Assembly (NCBI GenBank): GCA_964016875.1
Contig: OZ024729.1
Location: 29,098,494 to 29,162,493 of the forward strand
Reading direction: 5' to 3'
Origin: Fallopia convolvulus
Lineage: Eukaryota > Streptophyta > Magnoliopsida > Caryophyllales > Polygonaceae
DNA: 64,000 bases
Both the position numbers and the translations under genes were made by a program. Of the stretch, positions 45,805 to 56,731 are shown piece after piece; positions within the stretch are counted from its first letter, which is position 1, and each line of letters begins with the position of its first letter. Below the pieces are notes generated by a model that was given only the letters and a program-made list of their open reading frames with translations, made no database searches and was not told the DNA's origin.

Positions 45805-48560
45805 ATCGCCGCCTCAGCGAACAAACCGCGATCGTGGTACAGTAACACCGCGACCGCGGCACCCTGACCGCGACCGCGGCCTACAAACGCCGCGATCGCG
45901 GCCCACCGGAGTGCGCCTCCGTAAATTCGCGACTCCGGTTTTTCAACCGGTGTGGCCCTCCGGAAATTTGTGACTCCGGAAATTTGTGTTTTTGGGGTTT
46001 TTCTACCCTAAAAGCATCCCCAAAAATCAACAAAAGAGATCCGCTTTGGGATTTGTTCGAACCCTAAGCGAAATCATGATCGAATCACCACAACTAGTGT
46101 CGATCGCAGTGCGTGCTGCGAAATCGACGACACTGGGGGTAGGGGGCAACCTCGTCAGCCCCTTGTCGAATTCAATCCCGTCTAAGGTTGGTAGTCGACC
46201 ACGGATTGACGGATTAGGCTCCAGGTACGTGCCCGGTAGGCGGTAGCCCAAAGTTGAAGATTTGATTGTGAACCAACGCCCAACCACAATCAAAGTGGCG
46301 AAAAACAATATTGGGAAAAGAGTGCTCAATCCACGCAATTGTGGTGTTGGAATCGATCCTGAAGATTAAGAAGTCATTTTTTGGAAACCCTAGGGCACCG
46401 TCGCAAAGCGAATCGCGCGAGGTACGCGCAGCGAGCAAAGCCGTGACCGTGACAACGTAAACCGCGACCGCGGTACCATACACCACGATCATCGGCGATC
46501 GAACCCGAGATTTTCGAAAATCGCTCGGAAAGTAAACCCTAATGGAAATTGATCAATCTAATTCCGATATTCGATCGGAAGGTGAGACCTTTGTGCCCAT
46601 AAACGACTTGAACCGTGACCCGGCCCTTCTCGCTGATTCGGTTGTTCATCGCACAGACCGTTTGAGGCCAGGGTCGATCGACGGAATCGTCAGTCGTGGT
46701 ACTTCAAGGCCTGATTCGACTGAATTAGATCAAGCTTGGGAAACGGCAATGCGTGTTGCCAAAAACGAGAATAATCAAAGGGTTCAAGAGCAAAGCGAGT
46801 CAATCCAAGAGGTCGCGTCGCCAAACCGAACCGCGCCCGCGGTTCAGAAACCGCGACCGCGGGCTGCGTATTTCGGAGCATTCTCTCTATTCGCGAGCCA
46901 AACCCTAATTTGGTTAACCCTCCCTTATAGCAAGGCCAAACTAGTCATATCGGGTCCAAACCCGTTAGAGATGACAATCACATCACCTAGTTATCCGCTC
47001 CAAGCGGCGGGAGTAGGGCGTCTACAACCGCCAAGGATGAAGAAGAAGACGAGCCCAAGAAGAAATTCTTCTTTCGTTGGGGCAAATCTGACAGGCTTTC
47101 GACAATCGTAAACCCATTGCGGGGTAATCGTAACCTCTCCGCATAGGGCCCATACAATGTGCCTGAAATCGGATCGGATCTTACTTGCCATAGGCTGAAC
47201 ATCCTCCTGAAACGTAAAAGCCGATCGTAAAAGCAAGAGAAACGATCATATCTAGCAATCAGAAGCCTTAATCGCTGAAATAGGGAGTAAAGTAATTCAA
47301 CCATATTCAAAGAAATTGGGTATCCAAATTGGTCATCAAACACCATCACGATCAAGAAGAATTGGAGAGTCTGAGCAGACTTTACCAATTTCAATAGAGC
47401 GCATCCAACAAATTTGTTCTCGTTTTCAAAGATCAACCAATCAGTGGGTTCCAAGTCAAGCTACAAGAGAAGTTTTCAGAGGATGTCAAAAAGCGATCAA
47501 TCCATGCAAGCGTAAGGCTGGAATCGATTTTCATCAACCAAGAAGCAAGCTTTCTTGGCCCCGAAGAAACGACGAACTCGTAAGCCCTAAACCGCCAGCG
47601 AATTCTAGCGCGACCGCCATCGCGGCCCCGTCGGCCGCGACCGCAGCCCCGTCCACCGCAACCGCGGTCCGTACCACCGCGACCGCGGTCCATGCGATAG
47701 CAATCGCCGTGTGGTTTTTTCGAAACCCGAAAACCCTAAAAGCGCTGGGGGAAAAGTCCGATCTTCGCTCGTAAAGTGATCAAGACTCACAGGGTGATCA
47801 AGCGAGGCTCTGATATTCGCTCGGAGGATCAAACCCTAGAAAGTTCCAAACAAGATGACTTACTCGAAGATGATCAAATCCGTGACCCGACCTCATCGTT
47901 AGAGCATGGTTGCTCTTCATGCAAGCCAAACGAGTTTCGGATCGAGCGACGGAAGCAATGGTCCTAGCATTACACAGTTTGATGAATTTAGTAATCTCTG
48001 AGATTCAGCGATGCTCGTCGCTGAACCCGAAAGCAATCAATATAGTGGGGCATGGACCACCATCAAGAATAAAAACGATACTGTGCTTAATACGCACTCT
48101 AGCTTCCACTTTAAGAGAGAACCAGCGGATTCCAGACAAGCATAATCGGATCAAGCCTTGTTGCTATCAAGCCTTGGAGAAATCGCTAGGCTAAAAGCTT
48201 TCTTTGTAAGGATCAAAGAAAAGCGCCTCATCGATGAATCAGCGATCGAATGGACCAATCGACGGCTCGTTAGTGCTATCGAATTCGCCGATAACCGCCA
48301 CGGTCCCGAGCCGGTAAAATGTTGATGAAAGGATCGAAGAAGTATACAAGCCAAGTATGAGGGAAAATTACCGCAATCGCAGAACCTTGCGAACAACGAA
48401 GACCACGATTGCGGCCAGCGAGGCCGCAGTCGTGGCCAGGTATTCCGCGATCGCGACGCCCAGAGGCCGCGGTCGCGGCCAGCCTCCAGAAGTGTTCGTG
48501 CCTTATTTTACGAGCACCGCACCCGCGAGTCCCTAAATGGCGACCGTGGTTCGCCCCCGT
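45805..48560. repeat. Dispersed array of ACCGCGACCGCGGT motifs
   Basis: At least 14 copies in five clusters: 45825-45905, 46440-46495, 46835-46865, 47600-47700 and 48385-48560. Forms include CCGCGACCGCGG, CCGCGATCGCGG and the degenerate ACGATTGCGG. The core is a near-palindrome of CGCGACCGCG or CGCGATCGCG. It is much more GC-rich than the surrounding sequence. Confidence 0.8.
46542..47111 (+). CDS. Gag-like or orphan ORF of the non-autonomous element
   Basis: A 189-codon frame starting at an ATG (MEIDQSNSDIRSEGETF). The first 110 residues are hydrophilic and acidic and read like the N-terminal part of a plant gag; no gag capsid domain or zinc knuckle follows. Part of the frame runs through the GC-rich motif, giving Pro/Arg-rich text (APAVQKPRPRAAY). 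It may be the remains of a gag, or simply the longest frame. I do not recognise a domain. Confidence 0.4.
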   Translation: MEIDQSNSDIRSEGETFVPINDLNRDPALLADSVVHRTDRLRPGSIDGIVSRGTSRPDSTELDQAWETAMRVAKNENNQRVQEQSESIQEVASPNRTAPAVQKPRPRAAYFGAFSLFASQTLIWLTLPYSKAKLVISGPNPLEMTITSPSYPLQAAGVGRLQPPRMKKKTSPRRNSSFVGANLTGFRQS

Positions 48561-49330
48561 GAACTTCAAAGTGAAGATCAATCCTTGAAATCGTACGACG
48601 CGTGTCGGAATCAAAGATTCGAAAATAAGTGCGGGGCATTGTAAAACCGAGTCAACGATGGTCGGATATGATAGAAGAGTCCGAGTTATTCAAGAAAGAA
48701 CAATGATCGAGCAATCAAAACGATCGGGTCCATTGATGCAATGGCAACGTTAACACTCGTGCAAGAGTCGCTTAAGACCTCGATGCGCGTCGAGGCAGCG
48801 GGATGTCCAACAAATTGGCAGCTAAGGCAAAATGGTGAGCAAGAACGTTCTTGCAATTGTGACTGTGATCACAAGAAATGAAACCATGTGAAGATCTTAG
48901 ATGGCAAGCGCCCGTGATATGCAAATTGGATGAGAACATTGACCGCGAAATCGCCGGCATCAGTCTCTTCTTGAAGGCTTCTTTGCGTGGATGTTAAGCT
49001 AAGGCTCGAATTGTTAGAACAGACACCCTTTTTGTTTCCTTTTGTTTTCTTAAACAAAGGCCTGGCCAGGCGCTTTTGAACATAAACGTTCCATTCTCCC
49101 TCGTCCGTTTTGTTTGTTCTAATGATTTTACCTTAGTCCTTGACAGAGGACACGTCTCGAAAAGAGAGTATTCGCCCCGTGATAATCGCTCATGGATGTA
49201 CGAATATACGAATATACGAAAGCGCTAGGGGACCAGTCGACCAATCCGCATGACCACTTCGATTAGAAACCCTCTGTACCCTACGTCGCCAAACACGGTG
49301 AGACGTGTAAGGCGGTGTAGGTGGGGCATT

Positions 49331-49878
49331 TGTGAGCGGGTAAAACAAACATAATTACCATAGTTATTTTCGCTATAAAGGTATTTATTAAAATTACTGC
49401 GCAGTTATTTTCGTTATTTTCCATATAAAAATATATGGCGGTTATGCAACTTAATGGGAGATCTTATCCTGCAAATATGATAAGATTAAATCCGGGGAAG
49501 GTGGGAATATTCCTAGCTTGGGCTTTAATCAACCCTAGAAAATAATTAAATAAGGCCCCCTGATCTCCCTCTTCCATTATAAATACACGCCCTAGGGAGA
49601 GACACATGTGCACATCAGCATATTCAGAAAACCTAGGCAGGCTAATATTCGCTTAGCTCGACTACCCGGGGATTCACTGCTCTCTTGTTGTACCTCGTCG
49701 CTCAAAACGACAATTGCTCTTCTGACTTAGGCATCGGAGGTGGATTAGGGGGTCCCCGCCCCTTGTGTCCATTGTTTTGCAGGTTTCTAGGTCAAGAGAT
49801 TGAAGACGGAGCGGAAGAGGAGGAGTTCTTAATTGGTGTATTAAAGACGAATTGAAGGCGAGATTTTGTACACCAACA
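49331..49878 (+). repeat. 3' LTR of the non-autonomous element
   Basis: 548 bp, nearly identical to 45148-45704; the 9-bp shorter palindrome region (CACGCCCTAGGGAGAG) accounts for the length difference. Confidence 0.9.
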
Positions 49879-49883
49879 ATACC

Positions 49884-50110
49884 CATATTTGTTCATTGAT
49901 ATACTCGTATTTGTTCATTGATATACCCCTATTTGTTCATTGATATACCCATGGTATACCATTATTTGTTCATTAGTATACTTCTTTTTTGTTCATTGGT
50001 ATACCATTATTTGTTCATTGATATACCCTATTTGTTCATGAATATACCCTTATGTCTTCATTGATATAACCTTATTTGTTCATTATTATACCCTTATTTG
50101 TGAATTGAAA
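49884..50110. repeat. Minisatellite TATTTGTTCATTGATATACCC
   Basis: About nine irregular units of 22-25 bp in the interior of the MULE-like element, built on TTTGTTCATTGATATACC. More loosely related units (GAACAAATTGATGTTA, ATGAACAAATATGC) continue to about 50870 in both orientations. Confidence 0.75.
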
Positions 50111-51227
50111 TAAACTTATATTTTATGTGTCAAGGCTATCAACTTGTACATTTAGGACTATTAATACCATCAACTTGTACATTTAGGACTATCTATTTGT
50201 GCATTTTTGCATTTCTTTTGTGCTTTAAGGCTATCTTTAATTCAAAGTATAATACGAATGAAGTGCTTTAAGGCTAACTTGTCAATACGAATGAAGTGCT
50301 CAATATAGTACCAAATTAAGATAAGTTTGATGTAGAAACTTGAATGCAAAAGATAATAGATAAAGAATTTGACTTTGCAATAATATGGTGTATGCTAAGA
50401 GAACGAGATAGCAACAAATCGAAGAGGAGTGCTTGTGCCTTATTTAGCTATGAACAAATTGATGTTATTAATGAACAAATATGCATATAGCAATGAACAA
50501 ATTGAGGTTACTAGTGAACAAATATGCATCTAGTAATGACAATTATATGAAAAAGGCAATGGACAAATATGCATAAAGCAGTGAACAAATTGATGTTACT
50601 AATGAATAAATATGAACAAACCGATGAACAAATATGCCAAAACCAATGAATAAATATTTTCGTTTTTTATGAACAAAATCACAATGTTGATGAACATATT
50701 GCATGTAATTTTGATATACATTTGTTCATTTTTTATGTACAAACAATAGATTTTTGATGCACAAGCAATAGTTTATTTATGCACAAAATCACAGTTTTGA
50801 TGAACAAATCCACATTATTGATGAACAAATCCACAATACTGATGAACAATCTGGGCGCGTGTCCTATTTCCGTTTTTTTCAAAAATACGCGAATAATTCG
50901 CCAATAATTCGCCCGTGCCGTTTTTCCCCCTTTTTATGTGAAATGATCAGCGCCTTTGATTTTTCTTGATCCAACGACTCTTGTTCTTTCTTATTTCGCA
51001 CATGAGCGCCCATTCGCACGTGAACTTGACTCTAATATATAATGACCCTTATTCATGAGCATATAATATAGTTTGTTTTGACGTTATAATCAAGTTTGCT
51101 CGTGAGTATAAAATTGAGCTTGCGCATAAATAAACGAGCTGAGTTTTCATGTGTTCAAGCTCAGTTCTTTCATAGCTTATAATAAAGGTATATGACACAA
51201 TGGACTGGGGGTCGTGCATACGTGAAC

Positions 51228-51584
51228 TAGACCTGGGTTCGGTTCCGGAACCGTAACCGGCCTTGGTCCGGTTCCCCGGTTCCGGTTCGAAACCGAAAAT
51301 AATAAAAATAATAAAAGCTTCATTTTGGTCCTCTGAACGAAAACCGTGGTCGCGGTCCAATTGGCCGCGACCGCGGTTTGGTTATTTTTTTATGGGGCAA
51401 GCGGCGGTTCCACCCGGTTCGGAACCGTCGGTTCACCGGTTCCGGGGGTGGGCGAACTTGAACCGTCGGTCTAAAGTGTTAACCGGCGGTTCTCGCCGAC
51501 GGTTCCAAGGGAACAGACAACCCCATTTCCAAGGGAACCGAAACCGGCGGTTCGCCGGTTCATCTGGAACCGGACCCAGATCTA
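51228..51584. mobile_element. hAT-type MITE with GGTTCCGGAACC palindromes
   Basis: 357 bp. Ends TAGACCTGGGTTCGGTTCC and GGAACCGGACCCAGATCTA are 19-bp inverted repeats with two mismatches. Flanks ACGTGAAC (51220-51227) and ACGTAAAC (51585-51592) match at seven of eight positions. The subterminal parts contain many GGTTCCGG/CCGGTTC and GGTTCNCCGG words. At 51343-51378 it has two copies of the ACCGCGACCGCGGT motif otherwise seen in LTR elements. Confidence 0.88.
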
Positions 51585-51737
51585 ACGTAAACCCAGCACA
51601 TACTAATTGAACTAAACCAAAGTGGGGAAAAAAGAAGAAGAAAATAGGCTGGTTTGTGTAGGGGGACTGATGAGAGAGGGTTTCTCGGCAGCAGTCATAC
51701 GACTCATAGCTGTCTTCACTTCACTGTTGTCAAAACC

Positions 51738-51755
51738 ATGAACACATACCCCTAA
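51738..51755 (+). other. Short uORF before the receptor kinase
   Basis: ATG AAC ACA TAC CCC TAA, five codons, ends 19 bp before the kinase start codon. If it lies within the transcript it could lower translation of the kinase. The transcript start is not known. Confidence 0.35.
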
Positions 51756-51774
51756 ACGGAGCTCTCTCTTGGAA

Positions 51775-54700
51775 ATGGGGTTGCCTGTTTACGCGACGGT
51801 GGCCATTTTGGGATTAATGGCGAGTTTTCTTCAGACCCAGCTTCCATTAACAATGGCAGGTTTGCGTTTACGTAGATTTCGCTCTCCTTCTCATGTTTCT
51901 TTTTGTTGTTTGTTCTACTTGTTCGGACTGGGCTTAAAAATAGGCATCCTTGTCTTTCGACTTCTGAGATGGGATGAAAGAGGGCAAAATGAGATACGAC
52001 AAGACCAATTTGCTTTCGGTTTTTCTTTTTCTGGGATTGTGAATTGTTTGTCTTTCTGTCCTGTGGTTTGTGTTTCGTACCCTAATATGTGTTATTTATG
52101 ATAGAAATTTTGGAAAAATGATTTGAGATTCAGGTGCTCTGTTGTGTCTGGATAACTGTTAGTTGTCTGAAAATGGCTATTCAAATTCTTTCGCAAGTTC
52201 TAAGTATTTGGCTTGTGCTATTGGACATTCTGGTTTAGACCACCTTTAATCACAACTGATTCATTTTAGACCACCTTGAAGTCTGAACAACTTGGTTACT
52301 GTAACATCATGTGAAAATGCAAAATCAAGGCTTTGAACCTGTGTAAAATTTGGGTAATAACTACAGAGATAATTGATCAATGCAGACACTCAATTTGCTG
52401 ATATGTCTGTAAAGTGTGAGCACATGATGAAAGGGCATATTCTTCCTACTCCTGTTGACACAATTAATATTCCATCAGAAAATCCTTGATGATTTATTAA
52501 CAACCAAATGTAGGCAATGATTTATAAATGAAGCTCATTTCCATTTTAAAAACGAGGATCTAAGTATCCTAATTGCTTGCTTAAATCCTCAACTTCCGTT
52601 ATATTGTTCAAAAATCCTCCCAGACACGACTTTGCATGAAGAGACTCTTTGCTACTGAAATATTTTTTAGTTGCTTAAATCCATTTCTTGCTGTTGCAGG
52701 CTGTCCTCTAAACCTAAATGGATCCAACTTCACTCTTCTGGCTTCCATGTGTTCAAACCCAAACGACCGAGGGAAATGTTGCCGCTACATTAATGCATTT
52801 GTTGCAGTGACAGTCGCTCGATATTCAAATGTGACGGGTGATCTGGGGGTTGCTTTAGATTCATCTGAGGTTTGCCTTCACTCTATATCACAAACCTTTG
52901 AGCTCTATGGGGTTCCTCAGAATGCCACTGAGTTCTGTGGACTCGGAACAAAGATTCCCGTTACCTATGAATGTAGAGGCAGAACGACTGTTACACAGAT
53001 GGCTCAGTCACCAGGTTTTGGTGATGTCACTCAAAATTGCGTGGTTCCAGTTGTAGAGAAAAATGATTGCAGAAGATGCATAAATGCCAGCATTATCTAT
53101 CTGCATGACATAACAGAAGCAGAAGATAATGTGACGTTGAATACTTGCAGAGATGCTACATTTGCAGCCCTTGCAAGCCAAGCTGATGATGCTTCTGCTG
53201 CTGGATTTGCTGGCTGTTTCTTTCATACTCCTGGGCTTAGTACTATAGGTACAAATCCTGGAACTTAGGGCCTGTGTGGATTATAAAAGTAATGACTTAT
53301 AAGTAATTAACACCATATATTAGACTTATAAGCAGTTGACTTAAAAATAAAAAGTACCTTATAAGCATGAAAGACAAACAGACACTGTTTCTGAGTAGTT
53401 TTAGTCTCATTTTGTGCTAGACTATGTTGGGAATGTGGATGGGAGCTAGAAATTCTATTAATTCTAGATATATTTTTTTTGTTACTAGACATATTCTCTA
53501 TCTTTACTAGGACTTAAGGATTAGTATGAAAGTGAGGGAATTGCAACTTCCAAGATTATCATTTGTCAAATTGGGTTAAGGTTTTGGTTCCTTAACTGAG
53601 TAGGCTCTTGGGACAAGGGTTCTCCTCTGTATTTTTTTACCTGTATATTTTTGCACACTGTATGAATATATGCATTGCAAACAATAGAAGGAGGAAATAT
53701 TATTTCCATTAATTATTCAACTTCTGTCATTTTCAAACCACTAGAAGTATCTTTTCATCCTATTATTTCTCCATATGATGCACCATAGTTATCATTTATC
53801 AATTATCACCAAAGAGAAACGCTTGATTGTTTCCTATTGACCTTTTGCTTTAGTATCAACACAATCCTCATCCGCACAGACCCCAAAGGCACCCCCAAGT
53901 CAATTGATCGCTGCAGGCCCGAGTGAGCTGTCACTGGGTCTACCTCTTAATGGAACCCGTCATCACTACCACCTCACGGTTCTACCTGCAATTGGGATTG
54001 CTGTCACTGTAACCTCTCTTATGCTTCTCATGGCGCTCATATTTTTTATCCATAGGAAGAGAAAAGAGCTTGAGGATTCTGAGGATAATCTCAAGCCTTC
54101 CATGGGAGCTACTCCTCGTCCCCCTCGCCCTATACTGAAGATTCAAGAAGGTATTACATTTGTTGATGCTACCAAAAAGATTGACCCATGGTGGAAAAGT
54201 TATTTTCTTTATCTAATGCTTAATAAATGGATCTGATATATGTTTTGAACTGTAGGCCCATCTTCTGTGTTTAGAAAATTCACATATAAGGAGACCAAGA
54301 AGGCCACAAACAGCTTTTCTACAGTCATTGGACAAGGAGGATTCGGAACTGTGTATAAAGCCGAGTTCAGTGATGGTTTGGTGGCTGCTGTTAAGAGGAT
54401 GGACAGAGTGTCAGAGCAAGCAGAGGATGAGTTCTGCAGGGAGATTGAACTTGTAGCCAGATTACATCATCGTCACCTTGTGGCTTTAAAAGGTTTTTGC
54501 ATTCAGAAAAAGGAAAGGTAGTTCCTTATATGCGTTTCATCTAACATTAACATGTGCACTAATGCATAGAAATTTAGCTTCTGATGTTTTTTCTATGTAG
54601 GTTTCTTATGTACGAGTATTTGGAAAATGGAAGCTTGAAAGACCATCTTCATTGTAAGTATTAAGTGATGTTATAGTTGTCTTTCTTCTAAGTTTGTGAA

Positions 54701-56060
54701 AATCTAGCCTGATGAGGTTTTCATTTCTTCCCATAGCTCCAGGGAGTCCATCATTGAGCTGGCAGATGAGGATCCAGATTGCCATTGATGTGGCAAATGC
54801 TCTGGTAATTAAGAACTACTCATAATTTCTTAGGTCTACTAGCGTGTTGTAGAAGAATGTTTACTAAAATTGCAACTCATGTATGACAGATTAGTTGAGA
54901 AAGATCTTACTCCACTTTTCCCTTCTATTGTACTGGTATGTGCAGGAATACCTTCACTTCTATTGTGATCCTCCTCTTTGCCACCGAGATATCAAATCTA
55001 GCAACATTCTACTTGATGAGAATTTTGTAGCAAAGGTACATTTCTTCTATGCTCCTTTTTATTAGTGCTGTTAATAACCATCTCTCTTCATAAAGCTTTC
55101 TATATTCAACTCAATTAGTTCACCCATTATGACAAGCAACACTTCATTGTCAATATTTCGAGATAATCATTTTCCCTAGAATTGACATTACTTCAAATTA
55201 TGAAACTCAAATGTGTATGTATTTCCAGGTTGCAGATTTTGGCCTTGCACATGCTTCAAAAGACGGCACAGTTTACTTCGAACCTATAAACACCGATGTT
55301 CGGGGCACACCAGGTAATGCAAACAAATATACATAGAATGCTGACTTAAAAAAGGCCATTTACATAAGGGTGTATTTGGACTACACTTGATTATTCATGA
55401 TCTTGCATTATAATACAATATAAGATATTTATGCAAGATAATGCAGCATCATGTATAATTCAAAATTCCAGATGTACCCTATACGGCTATAAAATCTAAC
55501 ATCCTATTTTGGATTGTCATTCAGGTTATATGGACCCTGAGTATGTGGTAACCCGAGATCTGACCGAGAAGAGTGACATCTACAGCTATGGTGTAGTACT
55601 ATTGGAGATTGTAACAGGAAGGCGAGCCATACAAGAAAACAAGAACCTGGTAGAATGGTCAAAGCCATATCTTGCCTCAGACACCAGATTACCTGAGCTA
55701 GTGGACCCCACTCTTGGTGACAACTTTGACTGTGACCAGCTCAAGACACTAATAGAAATAGTGGAATGGTGCACCCATGCTGAAGGACGGGCTAGGCCGT
55801 CTATTAAACAGGTTTTGAGGCTTCTTTATGAAAGCTCAGACCCGATTCACAATGGATTCTTGCAGGCGGTTGAAGATGATGAAGGAATTTCAGGGACGAG
55901 GAGATTGTCAGGCAAAGGGAAAAGCCAAAGAACAGCTTTTCACTCCGGAGAAGGGAGGTATTTCCCGTCTTCTTCGAGCACAACTAGGTCTTATTGTAGC
56001 AGGAGCTTTCTTCTTGAAAATGGCTCCCCTCAATCTCCTCCTAACATCTCTTCAGTTTGA
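51775..56060 (+). CDS. SPARK-domain receptor-like protein kinase
   Basis: Nine exons: 51775-51859, 52700-53248, 53854-54150, 54256-54517, 54601-54653, 54737-54804, 54946-55035, 55229-55313, 55525-56060. All GT-AG with consistent phase, giving 674 residues. Residues 1-28 are a signal peptide (MGLPVYATVAILGLMASFLQ). About 30-205 is a Cys-rich extracellular SPARK domain (CPLNLNGSNFTLL, CCRYINAFVAV, CRRCINASIIYL). A transmembrane helix lies at about 252-278, then a complete kinase: GQGGFGTVYK at 336-345, Lys357, CHRDIKSSNILLDE with Asp453, VADFGLA with Asp471 and RGTPGYMDPEY. It should be an active RD-type Ser/Thr kinase on the plasma membrane. It resembles Arabidopsis At1g49730 (about 660 residues); related SPARK kinases act in arbuscular symbiosis. 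The ligand is unknown. Acceptor 53853 rather than 53879 keeps the frame. Confidence 0.92.
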
Positions 56061-56118
56061 TCAATGTGGAATGTTTATTTGTCATTAGGATTTTAACATC
56101 CATTGTGTTTAGGTGAGG

Positions 56119-56181
56119 GGTGCCTCCATCTTGGCCCCCCAAATTCCCCTTTAGGGGAACTGCACTGGGTCAATGTTGTTG
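56119..56181 (+). mobile_element. Truncated SINE with TTG tail, 16-bp TSD
   Basis: A 63-bp segment ending CACTGGGTCAATGTTGTTG, flanked by a perfect 16-bp duplication TTGTGTTTAGGTGAGG at 56103-56118 and 56182-56197. The tail (CACTGGGT plus TTG repeats) is a common plant SINE 3' end. It lies about 60 bp past the kinase stop, probably in its 3' UTR. The same family is in the reductase gene at 57880. Confidence 0.8.
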
Positions 56182-56202
56182 TTGTGTTTAGGTGAGGAGA
56201 GT

Positions 56203-56220
56203 TGTGTGTGTGTGTGTGTG
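56203..56220. repeat. (TG)9 microsatellite
   Basis: Nine TG units next to the SINE duplication, in the 3' region of the kinase gene. Confidence 0.9.
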
Positions 56221-56731
56221 TTTTGTGAAGTGTGGAACATGACTAGGGTTTCGTGACATATGCTAACAATTTTCCAGGATGAAAGGTGTAATTAGCATGT
56301 CTATTTGGTTTTAGGATCTTCTTGTTCAAGTGTAATGAACTCATTCCAGGAATTGTGAAGTTCTTGATCTGCTTTAAGTTCTGTATGTCATTGTACTAAA
56401 GAACTACACTAAAATAGTAGCCAAAGTTTGTGATTCAATATCCAAGCCAATAATTCGGTATGCAATTATAAACTTTTCAACAATTAATAAATTCAATGAA
56501 AAAGGAATTAGTTTATTATATCACATGTTCTGTACAGTTTACCTTCCCCTTGCCTTATTCACTCCAACCCATTTCCTGTGGAAGAGCATGAAGAGATGTT
56601 GATGAGAGGTCAATAATGCATGAGTACTTGAGATTATGAGAACAAACGCATGCCCATGTTTTAAAAAGGGACAAGTGTAAGCACCCAAGTCATTAGATTT
56701 GGAGCTTAAAAATTGGAAGAGAATTCAAAGA

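Larger units (their letters stand above)
45148..49878 (+). mobile_element. Non-autonomous LTR retrotransposon (LARD/TR-GAG type), TSD ATACC
   Basis: 4731 bp with LTRs 45148-45704 and 49331-49878, TG...CA borders, and perfect TSD ATACC at 45143-45147 and 49879-49883. The LTRs are nearly identical apart from a 9-bp indel and a few substitutions, so it is young. A PBS TTGGTGCCGTCTGTGGGA follows the 5' LTR, and a G-rich tract GGTGTAGGTGGGGCATT precedes the 3' LTR. The 3.6-kb interior encodes no protease, RT or integrase. It holds many copies of ACCGCGACCGCGGT. It must be mobilised by a partner. Confidence 0.9.
44724..51032. mobile_element. Long-TIR MULE-like non-autonomous element
   Basis: The outer about 280 bp on each side are inverted repeats: left CGTGCGAATGGTCGCC, GAAATAAG, GGCACGGGCGAA and CGCGTATTTTTC reappear in order, complemented, between 51032 and about 50750. 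With a candidate 9-bp TSD this fits a Mutator-like element. Without the LTR retrotransposon inside it is about 1.57 kb and non-coding. The interior is made of words such as TTTGTTCATCAATA/TGATATACCC. No transposase. Confidence 0.72.

Noticed and set aside
47316..47774. 152-codon ORF in the non-autonomous LTR element
   Set aside because: Its Ala/Thr-rich second half is just the GC-rich motif array translated; no gag or enzyme motif.
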